From positions 1 through 64,000 of the forward strand of contig JAAXHG010000060.1 of NCBI GenBank assembly GCA_012270995.1: a stretch of DNA of 64,000 bases. Reading direction: 5' to 3'. Position 1 is the stretch's first letter, and every line of letters begins with the position of its first letter. Both the position numbers and the translations under genes were made by a program. The notes beneath the pieces are model-generated. The model was not told the DNA's origin, made no database searches, and saw nothing but the letters and a program-made list of their open reading frames with translations. Origin of the DNA: Vicinamibacteraceae bacterium (GTDB lineage: Bacteria > Acidobacteriota > Thermoanaerobaculia > Multivoradales > Multivoraceae). Of the stretch, positions 26,254 through 34,507 are shown piece by piece.

Positions 26254-27129
26254 TCAGTCGACGACGGCGACGCCCTGGCTCACCGCTTCCGCGCCTTCCT
26301 CGTTCAACACCCGGAAGGCGACCTGCCTGCCGCCGCCGTTCGTCGTGCCCGCCGGTGCGTGCTCCACGACGATTCCCGTGCCAGGAATGACCATCGCCGT
26401 GAACCGGCCGTACAGGCGTTTCAGACGGAGCGGGTCGCCATCGCCGTGGGCGCGCAGCACTTCGCGCCCGGCGAGGGCCCAGGTCGCGGTGCCGTGGAGG
26501 ATGATGTCGGGCAGGCCGGCCCGGAGAGCGACCTCGCGCTCGGTGTGGATCGGGTTCCAGATTCGGGCGCACTCCGTGTAGACGTGTGGCATCTCGCGGG
26601 GCACGAAGATCTCGGCGCGGCTCGAGCCGGCGCCGTTCAGACGGAGCCGGGGCGCCTCGGGCGCCCGTTCGACCGCGGCGCTCCGGCCTTGTGTGGCCAC
26701 GCCGCGAAAGATGGAACGCGACCAGGAGGTGACGACGGGCCGGCCGTCGCCGTCCACCGTCTCCAGACAGGTCGTCAGAAGGGCGCCGGCGCGGGTGGCC
26801 CGGACGGCGGCGTAGCGGCCCTTTGTCGTGAGCGAATCGCCGGGCCGGATCGGCCGGTGGAAGTGGGAGTCCTGGCTGGCATGGACGCCGCGGACCAGTT
26901 CATCCGCCTCACCGCCGAGGAGTTGACTGCCCCGGCCGTTGCTGACCACGGGCCACTCGAGAGACACGCAGTAGGACGGGGGCGCCGCGATGCCTCCACC
27001 TCGGGCATCGTCGAACACGGACTCGCGGGTGTCGCCGATCCCCGCCGCATAGGCGAGCGCGTCGCGCACGGTGATCCTGCGTTCGGAAGGCGGCAGGCGC
27101 CTGCCGGCGGCGGCGGTGGAGATCGGCAT
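26254..27129 (-). CDS. double-hotdog MaoC-like acyl dehydratase
   Basis: 291 aa with two hotdog halves: an N-terminal FAS1-type dehydratase-like half (VHASQDSHFHRPIRPGDSL at about 82-100) and a C-terminal MaoC half (YTECARIWNPIHTEREVALRAGL ... ILHGTATWALAG). The hydratase-2 signature would be G-D-x-N-P-x-H; here the Asp position is Ile, as in some mesaconyl-CoA-hydratase-type relatives, while Asn, Pro and His are kept. A CoA-ester hydratase/dehydratase working with the SDR downstream is likely. The start is taken at ATG 27129; the PhaR gene follows upstream by 29 bases. Confidence 0.8.
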   Translation of the reverse strand: MPISTAAAGRRLPPSERRITVRDALAYAAGIGDTRESVFDDARGGGIAAPPSYCVSLEWPVVSNGRGSQLLGGEADELVRGVHASQDSHFHRPIRPGDSLTTKGRYAAVRATRAGALLTTCLETVDGDGRPVVTSWSRSIFRGVATQGRSAAVERAPEAPRLRLNGAGSSRAEIFVPREMPHVYTECARIWNPIHTEREVALRAGLPDIILHGTATWALAGREVLRAHGDGDPLRLKRLYGRFTAMVIPGTGIVVEHAPAGTTNGGGRQVAFRVLNEEGAEAVSQGVAVVD

Positions 27130-27158
27130 CGAGCTGGCGCCTGCTCCGTCGCGTCGCG

Positions 27159-27770
27159 TCAGTCGCCGGAGCCGCCAAGGCGACGTTCGAGATCGAGGAG
27201 CCGGTTTTTCAGTTCATCGAGTTCGGCCCGGGCGGCGCCGTCGTCCCCTTGCTGCGTTGCGGCAGCCGCTTCCGGGTCGGAAGCGGTCGTGGCGGCTTCC
27301 CGTGGCCCCTGGGCGCCGCCGGGGCTTCGGCCGGCGCCGAACACTCCTTCCATCTGGCGCGTCATCCGCGCGTGCATCTCCTCGGCGATGGAGCGAGGGT
27401 CCCAGAGTCGCATCCAGGACGGGTCGGGCGCAAACGGGCTTCGTCGCATCGTCTTCCGCATACGCGCGTAGACCTCGCCGGCGCTCTTCAGGTACCACTG
27501 GAAGAAGTCCCGGCCCGCCTGGTCCCGCGCCCGCACCAGGTCGCGGAGGAACTCGAGAGGCGGTCCGTGTTCGGAGTCCTTCGCGCCGTCGACGATGATC
27601 TGAGTCAGCACGTGGCGGGTGACGTCCTCACCCGTTTTCGAGTCGACGACCTGAATGTCCCGGCCGCCGCGGACGAGTTCGGCGACGCCGTCGAGGTTGA
27701 CGTAGCGGCTGCCGTGCGTGTCGTACAGCCGCCGGTTCTCGTACTTCTTGATGACGATCGGGTCGGTCAT
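27159..27770 (-). CDS. phaR: PHA synthesis repressor PhaR
   Basis: 203 aa from ATG 27770 (MTDPIVIKKYENRRLYDT), the typical PHB/PHA accumulation regulator N-terminal DNA-binding domain (residues 4-65), followed by a coiled helical region and a Pro/Ala/Glu-rich linker with a final heptad helix (AELDELKNRLLDLERRLG). PhaR binds PHA granules and DNA and represses phasin and its own gene. An alternative GTG start at 27788 would place a run of nine C inside the coding sequence. A palindromic operator lies just upstream, and the phasin gene is divergent. Confidence 0.9.
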   Translation of the reverse strand: MTDPIVIKKYENRRLYDTHGSRYVNLDGVAELVRGGRDIQVVDSKTGEDVTRHVLTQIIVDGAKDSEHGPPLEFLRDLVRARDQAGRDFFQWYLKSAGEVYARMRKTMRRSPFAPDPSWMRLWDPRSIAEEMHARMTRQMEGVFGAGRSPGGAQGPREAATTASDPEAAAATQQGDDGAARAELDELKNRLLDLERRLGGSGD

Positions 27771-27789
27771 GCGGGGGGGGGTTGACACA

Positions 27790-27826
27790 GTGCAGCAAAA
27801 TGTGCAGCATTATTGCTGCACTGCAC
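27790..27826. promoter_or_regulatory. probable PhaR operator (GTGCAGCA inverted repeats)
   Basis: Two direct GTGCAGCA units (27790-27797 and 27802-27809) face an inverted TGCTGCAC (27814-27821) followed by another CTGCAC (27821-27826). The inner pair is a perfect 8-bp dyad with a TTAT centre. TGC/GCA-rich dyads are what PhaR proteins of alphaproteobacteria recognise. A TTGACA hexamer (27782-27787) adjoins it. Its position between phaR and the phasin gene fits repression of both. Confidence 0.72.
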
Positions 27827-27942
27827 AAGACGGGCGCCGTCAACCGAAGCGGCCGTCGCGGGTGCAATCTTCAAACCAGGCTTGCGAGCCGAAACTACGT
27901 GGGCCATCCGAGCTACGGATCGTACCACTCAGGAGACCTAGG

Positions 27943-28278
27943 ATGACGACCAGCACAACCACGGCGACGACCAGCCCGAGCCGCCCTTTCCGCGGAGCGA
28001 TGATCGACGCGAACCGGCGGGCGCTCGACTTCCAGAAGCGCTTCTTCGACACGAGCTTCGACATGGTGGCTTCCATGCAGGAGCGCCGCGAAGAGGCGAT
28101 CACCAAGTGGACCGAGAACGCCGAGCGGCTTCCGGCCGAGGCCAGGAGCCTGGTCCAGGAGTGGATCCGCTTGTTCCAGGACGGCCGCGGCTCCTACCGC
28201 TCCGCGGTCGACGCGAGCTTCGGCCTGGCGAACAGCTACCTCGACTCGCTCACGGCGCAGGCGGAGGAGGCGTCGTAG
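27943..28278 (+). CDS. phasin-like PHA granule protein
   Basis: 111 aa from ATG 27943, with AGGAG eight bases upstream. After a Thr/Ser-rich tip the protein is almost entirely amphipathic helix (ANRRALDFQKRFFDTSFDMV, ERREEAITKWTENAERLPAE, VQEWIRLFQDGRGSYRSAV), the expected make-up of a phasin that coats polyester granules. No strict signature exists, so the call rests on helix pattern, the PhaR operator upstream and PhaE/PhaC downstream. Confidence 0.75.
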   Translation: MTTSTTTATTSPSRPFRGAMIDANRRALDFQKRFFDTSFDMVASMQERREEAITKWTENAERLPAEARSLVQEWIRLFQDGRGSYRSAVDASFGLANSYLDSLTAQAEEAS

Positions 28279-28283
28279 GCTCG

Positions 28284-28380
28284 CGCCGCCAAACGCGGGT
28301 TCCATGTTTGCCTTGAGCCCCGACCTCACCGGGACGCTGCGTCGTAGAACGCGCTAAGCTCCGTCCTACGGCGCAGCCTT
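28284..28380 (+). repeat. intergenic palindromic repeat, copy B
   Basis: Between the phasin and phaE genes. It aligns with copy A from CGCCGCCAAAC through CCATGTTTG, CCCCGACCTCACCGG and GGCGCAGCC. Its stem is GCTGCGTCGTAG against CTACGGCGCAGC, paired throughout if one G-U wobble is allowed, although the bases differ from the other copies. That pattern suggests structure is kept at the RNA level. The 64 bases after it, up to 28444, show no coding signal. Confidence 0.76.
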
Positions 28381-28444
28381 TCCATGGAACCGCCGTTCCC
28401 CGCGCTACACCGCAGCGGCCACGCTGCGAACGCACCTAGCCGCC

Positions 28445-28861
28445 ATGGCCGACGACCGCCCATCCCCGAAGCCGCCTCTCGACCCCTTCGCCGCCTGGCG
28501 TGAATGGGTCACCCAGTCAGAACGCCAGATGAACAAGGTGTTCAACGACATGATGGGCACCGAGCAGTTCGCCCGCGCCTCGGGCGGCTGGATCGAGGCG
28601 ATGACCTTGTTCCAGCAGACGATGAACGAGGGGATGCAACGTTACTTCCAGGCGGTGAACCTCCCGACGCGCAACGATCTCAGCGAACTGGCGGAGCGCT
28701 TGACCGCGGTCGAGGAGAGGTTGCTGCGGATCGAGGGGCTGCTGGCCCAGGCGATCGGCCGGAGAGGCGACGCGACGCCGGCGCCCCGGCCGGCCCGCAC
28801 TCGCCGGCCGCCAACCGAGCAGAAGGCGGAAGCTCCGGGAGAGGGGCCGGCATCGAAGTGA
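28445..28861 (+). CDS. phaE: class III PHA synthase subunit PhaE-like protein
   Basis: 138 aa, shorter than the about 360 aa of classical PhaE. It has an N-terminal region with Trp and Phe residues (DPFAAWREWVTQSERQMNKVF), helical middle parts and a coiled-coil segment typical of PhaE C-termini (LPTRNDLSELAERLTAVEERLLRIEGLL), then a basic Pro/Ala tail. It would partner and activate PhaC. Its stop overlaps the phaC GTG start (GTGA). Confidence 0.78.
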   Translation: MADDRPSPKPPLDPFAAWREWVTQSERQMNKVFNDMMGTEQFARASGGWIEAMTLFQQTMNEGMQRYFQAVNLPTRNDLSELAERLTAVEERLLRIEGLLAQAIGRRGDATPAPRPARTRRPPTEQKAEAPGEGPASK

Positions 28862-29985
28862 CGACGAGGTCCACCGGTCCTTCGGCCCGCGGAGCAACGC
28901 CTGTACTGGACGTGACCGCCGGAGTGTCGGAGAGCGTACGGCGCGAAGTGGAGCGTGTGTTCCGGAGGAGCGTCAAGGGCCTCGAGTACATCGCCACGGG
29001 CGATCCGGGAGTCGGCCTGACGCCGAAGGACACGGTCCACAGTCGGGGCACGCTCCGCCTGTACCACTACCGGGTCCGGGTGGACGAGGTGTACCGGACG
29101 CCAATCCTGCTGGTCATGTCCCTGGTCAGCAAGCCCTACATCCTCGACCTGGCGCCGGGCCACAGCCTGATCGAGTTTCTGCTCGACCGGGGCTTCGACG
29201 TCTACATGATCGACTGGGGCACGCCTCGGCCCGAGGACAGCCGCCTGCGGCTCGAGGACTACGCGCTCGACTTCATTCCCGAGTGCGTTGAGTTCGTTCA
29301 CGAGCGGAGCGGCGAGCCCGACGTGTCGATCGTGGGCTACTGCATGGGCGGGCTCCTGAGCGCGCTGTACGCGGCGCTTCATCCCGACGCGTCGTCCGGC
29401 GGGCGGCTGCGCAATCTGGCCTGCTTCACGACGCCGGTCAACTACGAAGGGATGGGGTTGTTCAGGACCTGGACGGATCCGTCCCACTTTGACGTCGACC
29501 GGATCGTCGACCGGCTGGGCAACGTCCCGCCTCAGGTGCTTTACGCCTCCTTCAGCGCCCTGCGTCCGGCGTCCCAGGTCGCGGGCCGCGTGCGGCTCTG
29601 GGACAACATGTGGAACGACGAGTTCGTCACCTCGTACCGCCGCCTCCAGCGGTGGGCGGAGGACCAAATCCCGTTCCCGGGGGAGTGCTTTCGGCAGATG
29701 ACCAAGCAACTGCAGCAACAGAACCAGCTGATGAAGGGCGAGTTCCGGCTTGCGGGCCGGCTCGTCGACCTTTCGAACATCCGGGTTCCCTTCATCCACG
29801 TCGTCGCCGAGCACGACCACATCGTGCCCTACGAGGCGGCGCGGGACCTGATCGGCATGGTCGCCTCCGAGGACAAGCAGGAGATCATGCTCAAGGGCGG
29901 TCATGTCAGTCTGGTCGCGGGCGGCAACGCGGTCCGGCGGCTGTGGCCGCGGCTCGAGCGGTGGCTCGCCGGGCGGTCCGTATGA
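28858..29985 (+). CDS. phaC: poly(R)-hydroxyalkanoate synthase, class III catalytic subunit
   Basis: 375 aa from GTG 28858, fixed by the 4-base overlap with phaE and close to the about 355-aa class III size. Alpha/beta hydrolase fold with the PHA-synthase lipase-like box GYCMGG; nucleophile Cys162, Asp320 in VAEHDHIVP and His349 in KGGHVSL. It polymerises 3-hydroxyacyl-CoA into polyester. YIDW-type strand FDVYMIDWGTPRPEDSRL and LWDNMWNDEF are also typical. It overlaps the next gene (acetyltransferase) by ATGA. Confidence 0.92.
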   Translation: MTTRSTGPSARGATPVLDVTAGVSESVRREVERVFRRSVKGLEYIATGDPGVGLTPKDTVHSRGTLRLYHYRVRVDEVYRTPILLVMSLVSKPYILDLAPGHSLIEFLLDRGFDVYMIDWGTPRPEDSRLRLEDYALDFIPECVEFVHERSGEPDVSIVGYCMGGLLSALYAALHPDASSGGRLRNLACFTTPVNYEGMGLFRTWTDPSHFDVDRIVDRLGNVPPQVLYASFSALRPASQVAGRVRLWDNMWNDEFVTSYRRLQRWAEDQIPFPGECFRQMTKQLQQQNQLMKGEFRLAGRLVDLSNIRVPFIHVVAEHDHIVPYEAARDLIGMVASEDKQEIMLKGGHVSLVAGGNAVRRLWPRLERWLAGRSV

Positions 29986-30587
29986 GCAGCTTGGGACAAG
30001 TGGCGAGCCGGCTCGGCGCGATCGACCTGACGGTGCGACCGATGAACGCGGGCGACCGCGCCGCCGTGCTGTCGTTCGCCGACGGCCTGCCGGACCACGA
30101 TCTCCTGTTCCTGCGGCGCGACATCCGGGACGCCGAGGTCGTCGACGAGTGGATCGGCGAGATCGAATCGGGGCAGGTCGTGACCCTGCTGGCGACGGTG
30201 GAGGACGAGATGGTCGGCTATGCCTCGATCGACCGCAGCCGGTTGCGGTGGTCCTCCCATGTCGCCGAGATCCGGGTCGTGATCTCGGAGTCGGCGCGCG
30301 CAAAGGGCCTCGGCCGGCTGCTCGTCGAGCAGGCGTTCCAGGCGGCGGTCGCGGCCGGCATCGAGAAGCTCGTGGCAAGGATGACGCCAGACCAGAAGGG
30401 CGCCGTGGCGGCCTTCGAGGGACTTGGCTTCCGTCCCGAGGGGCTGCTGCGGAATCACGTCCGCGACCTCTCCGGCGAGAAGCACGACCTCCTCGTCATG
30501 GGGCTCGACATCGTCGCCCTGCACGGGACGCTCGAGGGCTACGGTCTGGGAGCGCTCGACGAGGCGGTGCCCGCCGCCGGCGAGTAG
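29982..30587 (+). CDS. GNAT-family N-acetyltransferase
   Basis: 201 aa from ATG 29982, overlapping the phaC stop. Core GNAT features: LTVRPMNAGDRAAVLSF at the start, strand 4 AEIRVVISESARAKGLGRLLVEQAFQAA (acetyl-CoA pyrophosphate loop ARAKGLGR) and GLGFRPEGLLRNHVRD near the end. The partner substrate is unknown. Translational coupling to phaC is unusual for a GNAT enzyme and hints at a role in PHA metabolism, for example modifying a PHA-related protein, but this is inference. Confidence 0.87.
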   Translation: MSSLGQVASRLGAIDLTVRPMNAGDRAAVLSFADGLPDHDLLFLRRDIRDAEVVDEWIGEIESGQVVTLLATVEDEMVGYASIDRSRLRWSSHVAEIRVVISESARAKGLGRLLVEQAFQAAVAAGIEKLVARMTPDQKGAVAAFEGLGFRPEGLLRNHVRDLSGEKHDLLVMGLDIVALHGTLEGYGLGALDEAVPAAGE

Positions 30588-30603
30588 GCTGCCGCGTCGG
30601 CGC

Positions 30604-30621
30604 GCGGGCCTTCTGGCCCGC
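30604..30621. other. GC-rich hairpin between acetyltransferase and acyl-CoA synthetase genes
   Basis: A perfect 7-bp stem (GCGGGCC / GGCCCGC) with a TTCT tetraloop lies 17 bases after the acetyltransferase stop. No T-run follows, so it does not meet the usual intrinsic-terminator pattern. It may attenuate or stabilise the upstream mRNA. Confidence 0.45.
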
Positions 30622-30712
30622 ACCGGGCGCGATGCCGCGAAGCGGCGAGCCCGAGCTATCAGAGGCGTTACGATCCACTGCTGCGCCTGAACGCCTGAGG
30701 AGATACGAACCC

Positions 30713-32251
30713 ATGCGCGACAACGCCGGACTCATCCTGACCAAGCGCGCCTCCCTGTCGCCGGACATGGAGGGCTTCGTCGACGTCGAGAGCGAGCGCC
30801 GCTTCTCGTTCGCGGAGTGGAACCTGCGCTCGAACCGGACCGCCAACGCACTCCGGGAACTCGGCGTGGGCAAGGGCGACCGCGTGGCGCTGCTGCTGAT
30901 GAACGGCGTCGAGTACATGGAGACCTTTTTCGCCATCGCCAAGATCGGCGCCGCCTGCGTGCCGCTCAACTGGCGGCTGACGCCCGAGGAACTCTCCTTC
31001 ATCATCCGCGACGCCGGCGCCGGGACGCTCGTCTTCGGCGACGAGTTCCAGGTCCAGGTGCTGGACCTGATCGCGCGCGGCGGCGGCGAGAACGGCACGA
31101 AGGTCACGAGATGGGTCCACGTCGGGCCGGACGAGCAGCGGCCCGACGGTTGCCTCTCGTACCTCGACGCGACGACGGCGGCGAGCGACGCAGAACCCGC
31201 GATCGCGGCCGCGGACAGCGACCTCCTCTACATCATGTACACGTCGGGGACGACCGGTCTGCCCAAGGGCGCGGTCCACACCCACGAGTCCGCCCTGTGG
31301 GCTTCTCTCACGATCATGGCGACCGCCGACTTCCGCTACGGCGACCGCTTTCTGGTCTCCCTGCCGCTCTTCCACGTCGGCGCCCTGACCCCCGCGACCT
31401 GCAACGTGCACGCCGGCAGCACCAGCGTCGTGATGCGCTCCTTCGATCCCGTCCGGGTCTGGCGGTTGGTCGCCGAAGAGAAGATCGACATCATGCTGAA
31501 GGTCCCGGCGATGCTCAACTTCATGCTCCAGGTCTACGACCCGGAGCGCTGCCAGCACGAGCGGCTCCGCTGGTGCATGAGCGGCGCGGCGCCGGTTCCG
31601 GTCAGCCTGATCGAGGCCTACGACAAGCTGGGCATCGAGATCCACCAGGTCTACGGCCTGACCGAGACCTGCGGCCCGGCCTGCGTGATCTCGCCCGAAG
31701 ACGCGATCCGCAAGGCCGGCTCGACCGGCAAGGCCTTCTTTCACACCTCCGTGCGGGTCGTAGGCGCCGACGGCGCCGACTGCGCTCCCGGCGAGGCGGG
31801 CGAGGTCCTGGTCGCCGGCCGCCACCTGATGAAGGAGTACTGGAACCGTCCGGAGGCCACCGCCGAGACGATCAAGGACGGCTGGCTCTACACCGGCGAC
31901 GGCGCGGTGATGGACGAGGACGGCTTCGTCTACATCCAGGACCGGCTCAAGGACATGATCATCTCCGGCGGCGAGAACGTCTATCCCGCGGAGCTCGAAG
32001 AGGTCATCGGCCGCCACCCGAAGGTGCTCGAAGTCGGCGTCATCGGTCGCGAGAGCGAGAAGTGGGGCGAGTCGCCGGTGGCGATCGTCGTCCGCTCCGA
32101 CGAGAGCCTCGAAGGCGAGGAGATCCTCGACTTCTGCCAGGACAAGCTGGCCCGCTTCAAGCAACCGGTCGCGGTCCACTTCATCGACCAGTTGCCGCGC
32201 AACCCTTCGGGGAAGATCCTGAAGCGGTTGCTGCGCGAGCAGTTCAACTGA
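30713..32251 (+). CDS. AMP-forming acyl-CoA synthetase
   Basis: 512 aa from ATG 30713 with an AGGAG site upstream. ANL-superfamily enzyme that activates a carboxylic acid to its CoA thioester in the cytosol. Motifs: P-loop YTSGTTGLPKG, the gate region PLFHVGAL, A5 YGLTETCGP, A7 YTGDGAVMDEDGFVYIQDRLKDMI, A8 ISGGENVYPAELEE, and the catalytic Lys in PSGKILKR at the C-terminus. Length and motifs fit medium/long-chain fatty-acyl-CoA ligases. Placed after the PHA genes, it may supply acyl-CoA for polymer or beta-oxidation. Confidence 0.92.
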   Translation: MRDNAGLILTKRASLSPDMEGFVDVESERRFSFAEWNLRSNRTANALRELGVGKGDRVALLLMNGVEYMETFFAIAKIGAACVPLNWRLTPEELSFIIRDAGAGTLVFGDEFQVQVLDLIARGGGENGTKVTRWVHVGPDEQRPDGCLSYLDATTAASDAEPAIAAADSDLLYIMYTSGTTGLPKGAVHTHESALWASLTIMATADFRYGDRFLVSLPLFHVGALTPATCNVHAGSTSVVMRSFDPVRVWRLVAEEKIDIMLKVPAMLNFMLQVYDPERCQHERLRWCMSGAAPVPVSLIEAYDKLGIEIHQVYGLTETCGPACVISPEDAIRKAGSTGKAFFHTSVRVVGADGADCAPGEAGEVLVAGRHLMKEYWNRPEATAETIKDGWLYTGDGAVMDEDGFVYIQDRLKDMIISGGENVYPAELEEVIGRHPKVLEVGVIGRESEKWGESPVAIVVRSDESLEGEEILDFCQDKLARFKQPVAVHFIDQLPRNPSGKILKRLLREQFN

Positions 32252-32268
32252 TCACCAGGGAGGAGTGC

Positions 32269-33123
32269 ATGACGATGTTCCGTCTTCAGACCGCGGGCAC
32301 TGGTTTCCGGACCATCATGGGCAGCCTTCTGGCGGTCTTCGCCGCCGGCGTCGCCGCGGCCCGGACGGAGCCTCCCACCTACTACCGGGACGTGGCCCCG
32401 CTGTTGCAGAAGCACTGCCAGGACTGCCATCGTCCGGGCGGCGCGAACCTGGGCGGCATGGTGGCGCCGATGGCCTTGACGACTTACGAGGAGACCAGGC
32501 CTTGGGCTCGCTCCATCTCGCGGTTGGCGGCGGCGCGAATGATGCCGCCCTGGCACGCCTCGGAGGCTCAGCACGGCGTGTTCGAGAACGAGCGACCGGA
32601 GTACGACTTCAACTGGCAGACCACCTACATCTACGGGGAACGCAAGAAGATCCCTCAAGGCACGAAGGTGGTTCTGACGACCACGTACGACAACTCGGCC
32701 GGCAACATCCACAACCCCGATCCGGACGCCACCGTCCGTTGGGGCGAGGAAACGACCTACGAGATGAGCTACGGCTTCGTTGCCTACATCAACGAGTCGA
32801 ACCAGGGGCCAGCCGGCATCACGACCGCCCGTCAGGGGGGAATGACCGCCGTCGTCGCCTACTCCGACGCCCTCTCGGAGCATCGGGACGGCAAGATGCA
32901 ACTCGAGGAACTGAAGCGCGCTTCGAAGACCTCTCCCTCGATCGGCTCCGCCTCCAGAGTAGGCGCGGCGCCGCCGGAGCTGCTCGAGCGCTTCTTCGAG
33001 AGGCTTGACGCCAACGACGACGGCGCGGTCGACATGGACGAAGCGAGGGCCGCGGCGGGCCTGCTCCGCGCGTTCGCTTCCCAGGCCGGCGACGCTGGCG
33101 AACGCCGGCCGCGCCTCCCCTGA
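32269..33123 (+). CDS. heme-domain / copper-monooxygenase-like protein with internal deletion
   Basis: 284 aa from ATG 32269 (GGGAGGAG upstream). Residues about 35-95 form a planctomycete-type cytochrome c domain with CQDCH and a MMPPWHA segment. Directly after HGVFENERPEY it continues DFNWQTTYIYGERKKIPQGTKV ... DNSAGNIHNPDPDATVRWGEET, which in full-length relatives is the C-terminal part of an ascorbate-dependent monooxygenase-like region normally several hundred residues further on. The two copper-binding halves in between are absent, so this looks like an in-frame internal deletion. A C-terminal EF-hand-like loop (FERLDANDDGAVDMDEA) follows. It is probably exported and still binds heme but cannot be a working monooxygenase. 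Confidence 0.7.
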   Translation: MTMFRLQTAGTGFRTIMGSLLAVFAAGVAAARTEPPTYYRDVAPLLQKHCQDCHRPGGANLGGMVAPMALTTYEETRPWARSISRLAAARMMPPWHASEAQHGVFENERPEYDFNWQTTYIYGERKKIPQGTKVVLTTTYDNSAGNIHNPDPDATVRWGEETTYEMSYGFVAYINESNQGPAGITTARQGGMTAVVAYSDALSEHRDGKMQLEELKRASKTSPSIGSASRVGAAPPELLERFFERLDANDDGAVDMDEARAAAGLLRAFASQAGDAGERRPRLP

Positions 33124-33322
33124 TCTGACTCCCCCGACTCCGCCCCGTGCCTCCTCGGCGGAGCCGTAGGGCGGCCTCGTCCCTGCGTGAGCGCCGGCAT
33201 GCCCGCTTGTCTGGACGTTCGTGCCCATCACTCGGCCGAGCGGGCGGAACGATGATGCCGACGTGGGCGTCGCCGTCAGCCACAGCCGTCCGGGACCCTG
33301 GGGTACGCTCCCACCGGCCGTC

Positions 33323-34507
33323 ATGCTCACGCCCGAGGCACTCCACGACCTGATCGCGGCTCACGAGTCGGAACGGGTTGAACTCACCGTCTCGACGAAC
33401 GACACGGACAAGTTCGCCCAGGCGGTGTGCGCCTTCGCGAACGACTTCCCGAACCACCGTCGCCCGGGTTACATCCTGATTGGCGTGGACGACCGGAAGC
33501 AGGTGAGCGGCCTGACGGTCGACGACCTGCTGCTTCGCCGGCTCGGGGATCTGCGCTCCAACGTGAACATCGAACCTCTACCGGCGATCACGGTGCAGAA
33601 GCTCACGTTGCCCCAGGGCGACGTGGCGATCATCGAGGTCATGCCTTCCGACCTGCCTCCGGTTCGCTACAAGGGCACGATCTGGATCCGGACGGGTCCT
33701 TCCCGGCGAAGGGCGAATCGGCAGGAAGAGAGATTGCTGATCGAGAAGCGAGCCGCCAGCGCCAGCACGTTCGATGCAAGTCCGTGCCCGGGATCGAGCC
33801 TTCGAGACCTCACCCGCGACCTGTTCCTCGTCTCCTACCTGCCCGCCGCCGTCGAGCGCGCCGTTCTCGAGGAGAACGACCGACCCGTCGAGGAGCAGAT
33901 GGCGTCGCTCCGGTTGTACGACCTCGACGGCGACTGTCCGACGAACGCGGCGGTCCTGCTCTTCGGCAGGAACCCTCTGCGCTGGCTGCCCGGCGCCTGG
34001 ATTCAGTTCGTTCGTTGGGCGGGAACAACGATGGCGGCCGACCCGATCAACGAGAAGCGGTTCAGCGGCGACATGCTTACCGTCCTGCGCGAGCTGCAAG
34101 CGTTCCTCTCGTCCTCCACGCAAAGCCGGCCGGTCGCGCGATCGTCGCTCCGGGAACGATCGCTTGCCGACTATCCCGCCGTCGCCCTGCGTGAGCTGCT
34201 GCTGAACGCCATCATGCACCGCACCTACGAGTCGAACGCTCCGGTGCGGTTCTCCTGGTACGACGATCGCATTGAGATTCAGAGCACGGGCGGCCTTTAC
34301 GGATCGGTGTCGCCCGAGAACTTCCCGCGGCAAACGGATTACCGGAACCCGGTGCTTTCGGAAGCACTCGCGACTCTCGGTTACGTCAATCAGTTCGGGC
34401 GCGGCGTCATCCGTGCCCAGAACGCTCTCCGTGGCAACGGCAATCCGGATGCGGAGTTCACGTTCGAGCCTCACCATGTGCTGGTAACGATACGGGAACG
34501 ACAGTGA
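33323..34507 (+). CDS. AlbA_2/Schlafen-type DNA-binding protein with HATPase domain
   Basis: 394 aa from ATG 33323. N-terminal AlbA_2-like domain (SERVELTVSTND, FANDFPNHRRPGYILIGVDD, RYKGTIWIRTGPSRRRANRQEE at about 10-140), a winged-helix-like centre, and a C-terminal GHKL-type ATP-binding half (ALRELLLNAIMHRTYE, DDRIEIQSTGGLYG, GYVNQFGRGVIRAQNAL). Such proteins are annotated as putative transcriptional regulators and recur in mobile and defence regions. Its stop overlaps the parA start as GTGA. The 199 bases upstream (33124-33322) hold no evident gene. Confidence 0.83.
   Translation: MLTPEALHDLIAAHESERVELTVSTNDTDKFAQAVCAFANDFPNHRRPGYILIGVDDRKQVSGLTVDDLLLRRLGDLRSNVNIEPLPAITVQKLTLPQGDVAIIEVMPSDLPPVRYKGTIWIRTGPSRRRANRQEERLLIEKRAASASTFDASPCPGSSLRDLTRDLFLVSYLPAAVERAVLEENDRPVEEQMASLRLYDLDGDCPTNAAVLLFGRNPLRWLPGAWIQFVRWAGTTMAADPINEKRFSGDMLTVLRELQAFLSSSTQSRPVARSSLRERSLADYPAVALRELLLNAIMHRTYESNAPVRFSWYDDRIEIQSTGGLYGSVSPENFPRQTDYRNPVLSEALATLGYVNQFGRGVIRAQNALRGNGNPDAEFTFEPHHVLVTIRERQ

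Noticed and set aside
30604-30621. Intrinsic terminator after the acetyltransferase gene
   Set aside because: Stem is good but no T-run follows, and the next gene is in the same orientation; listed only as a hairpin.
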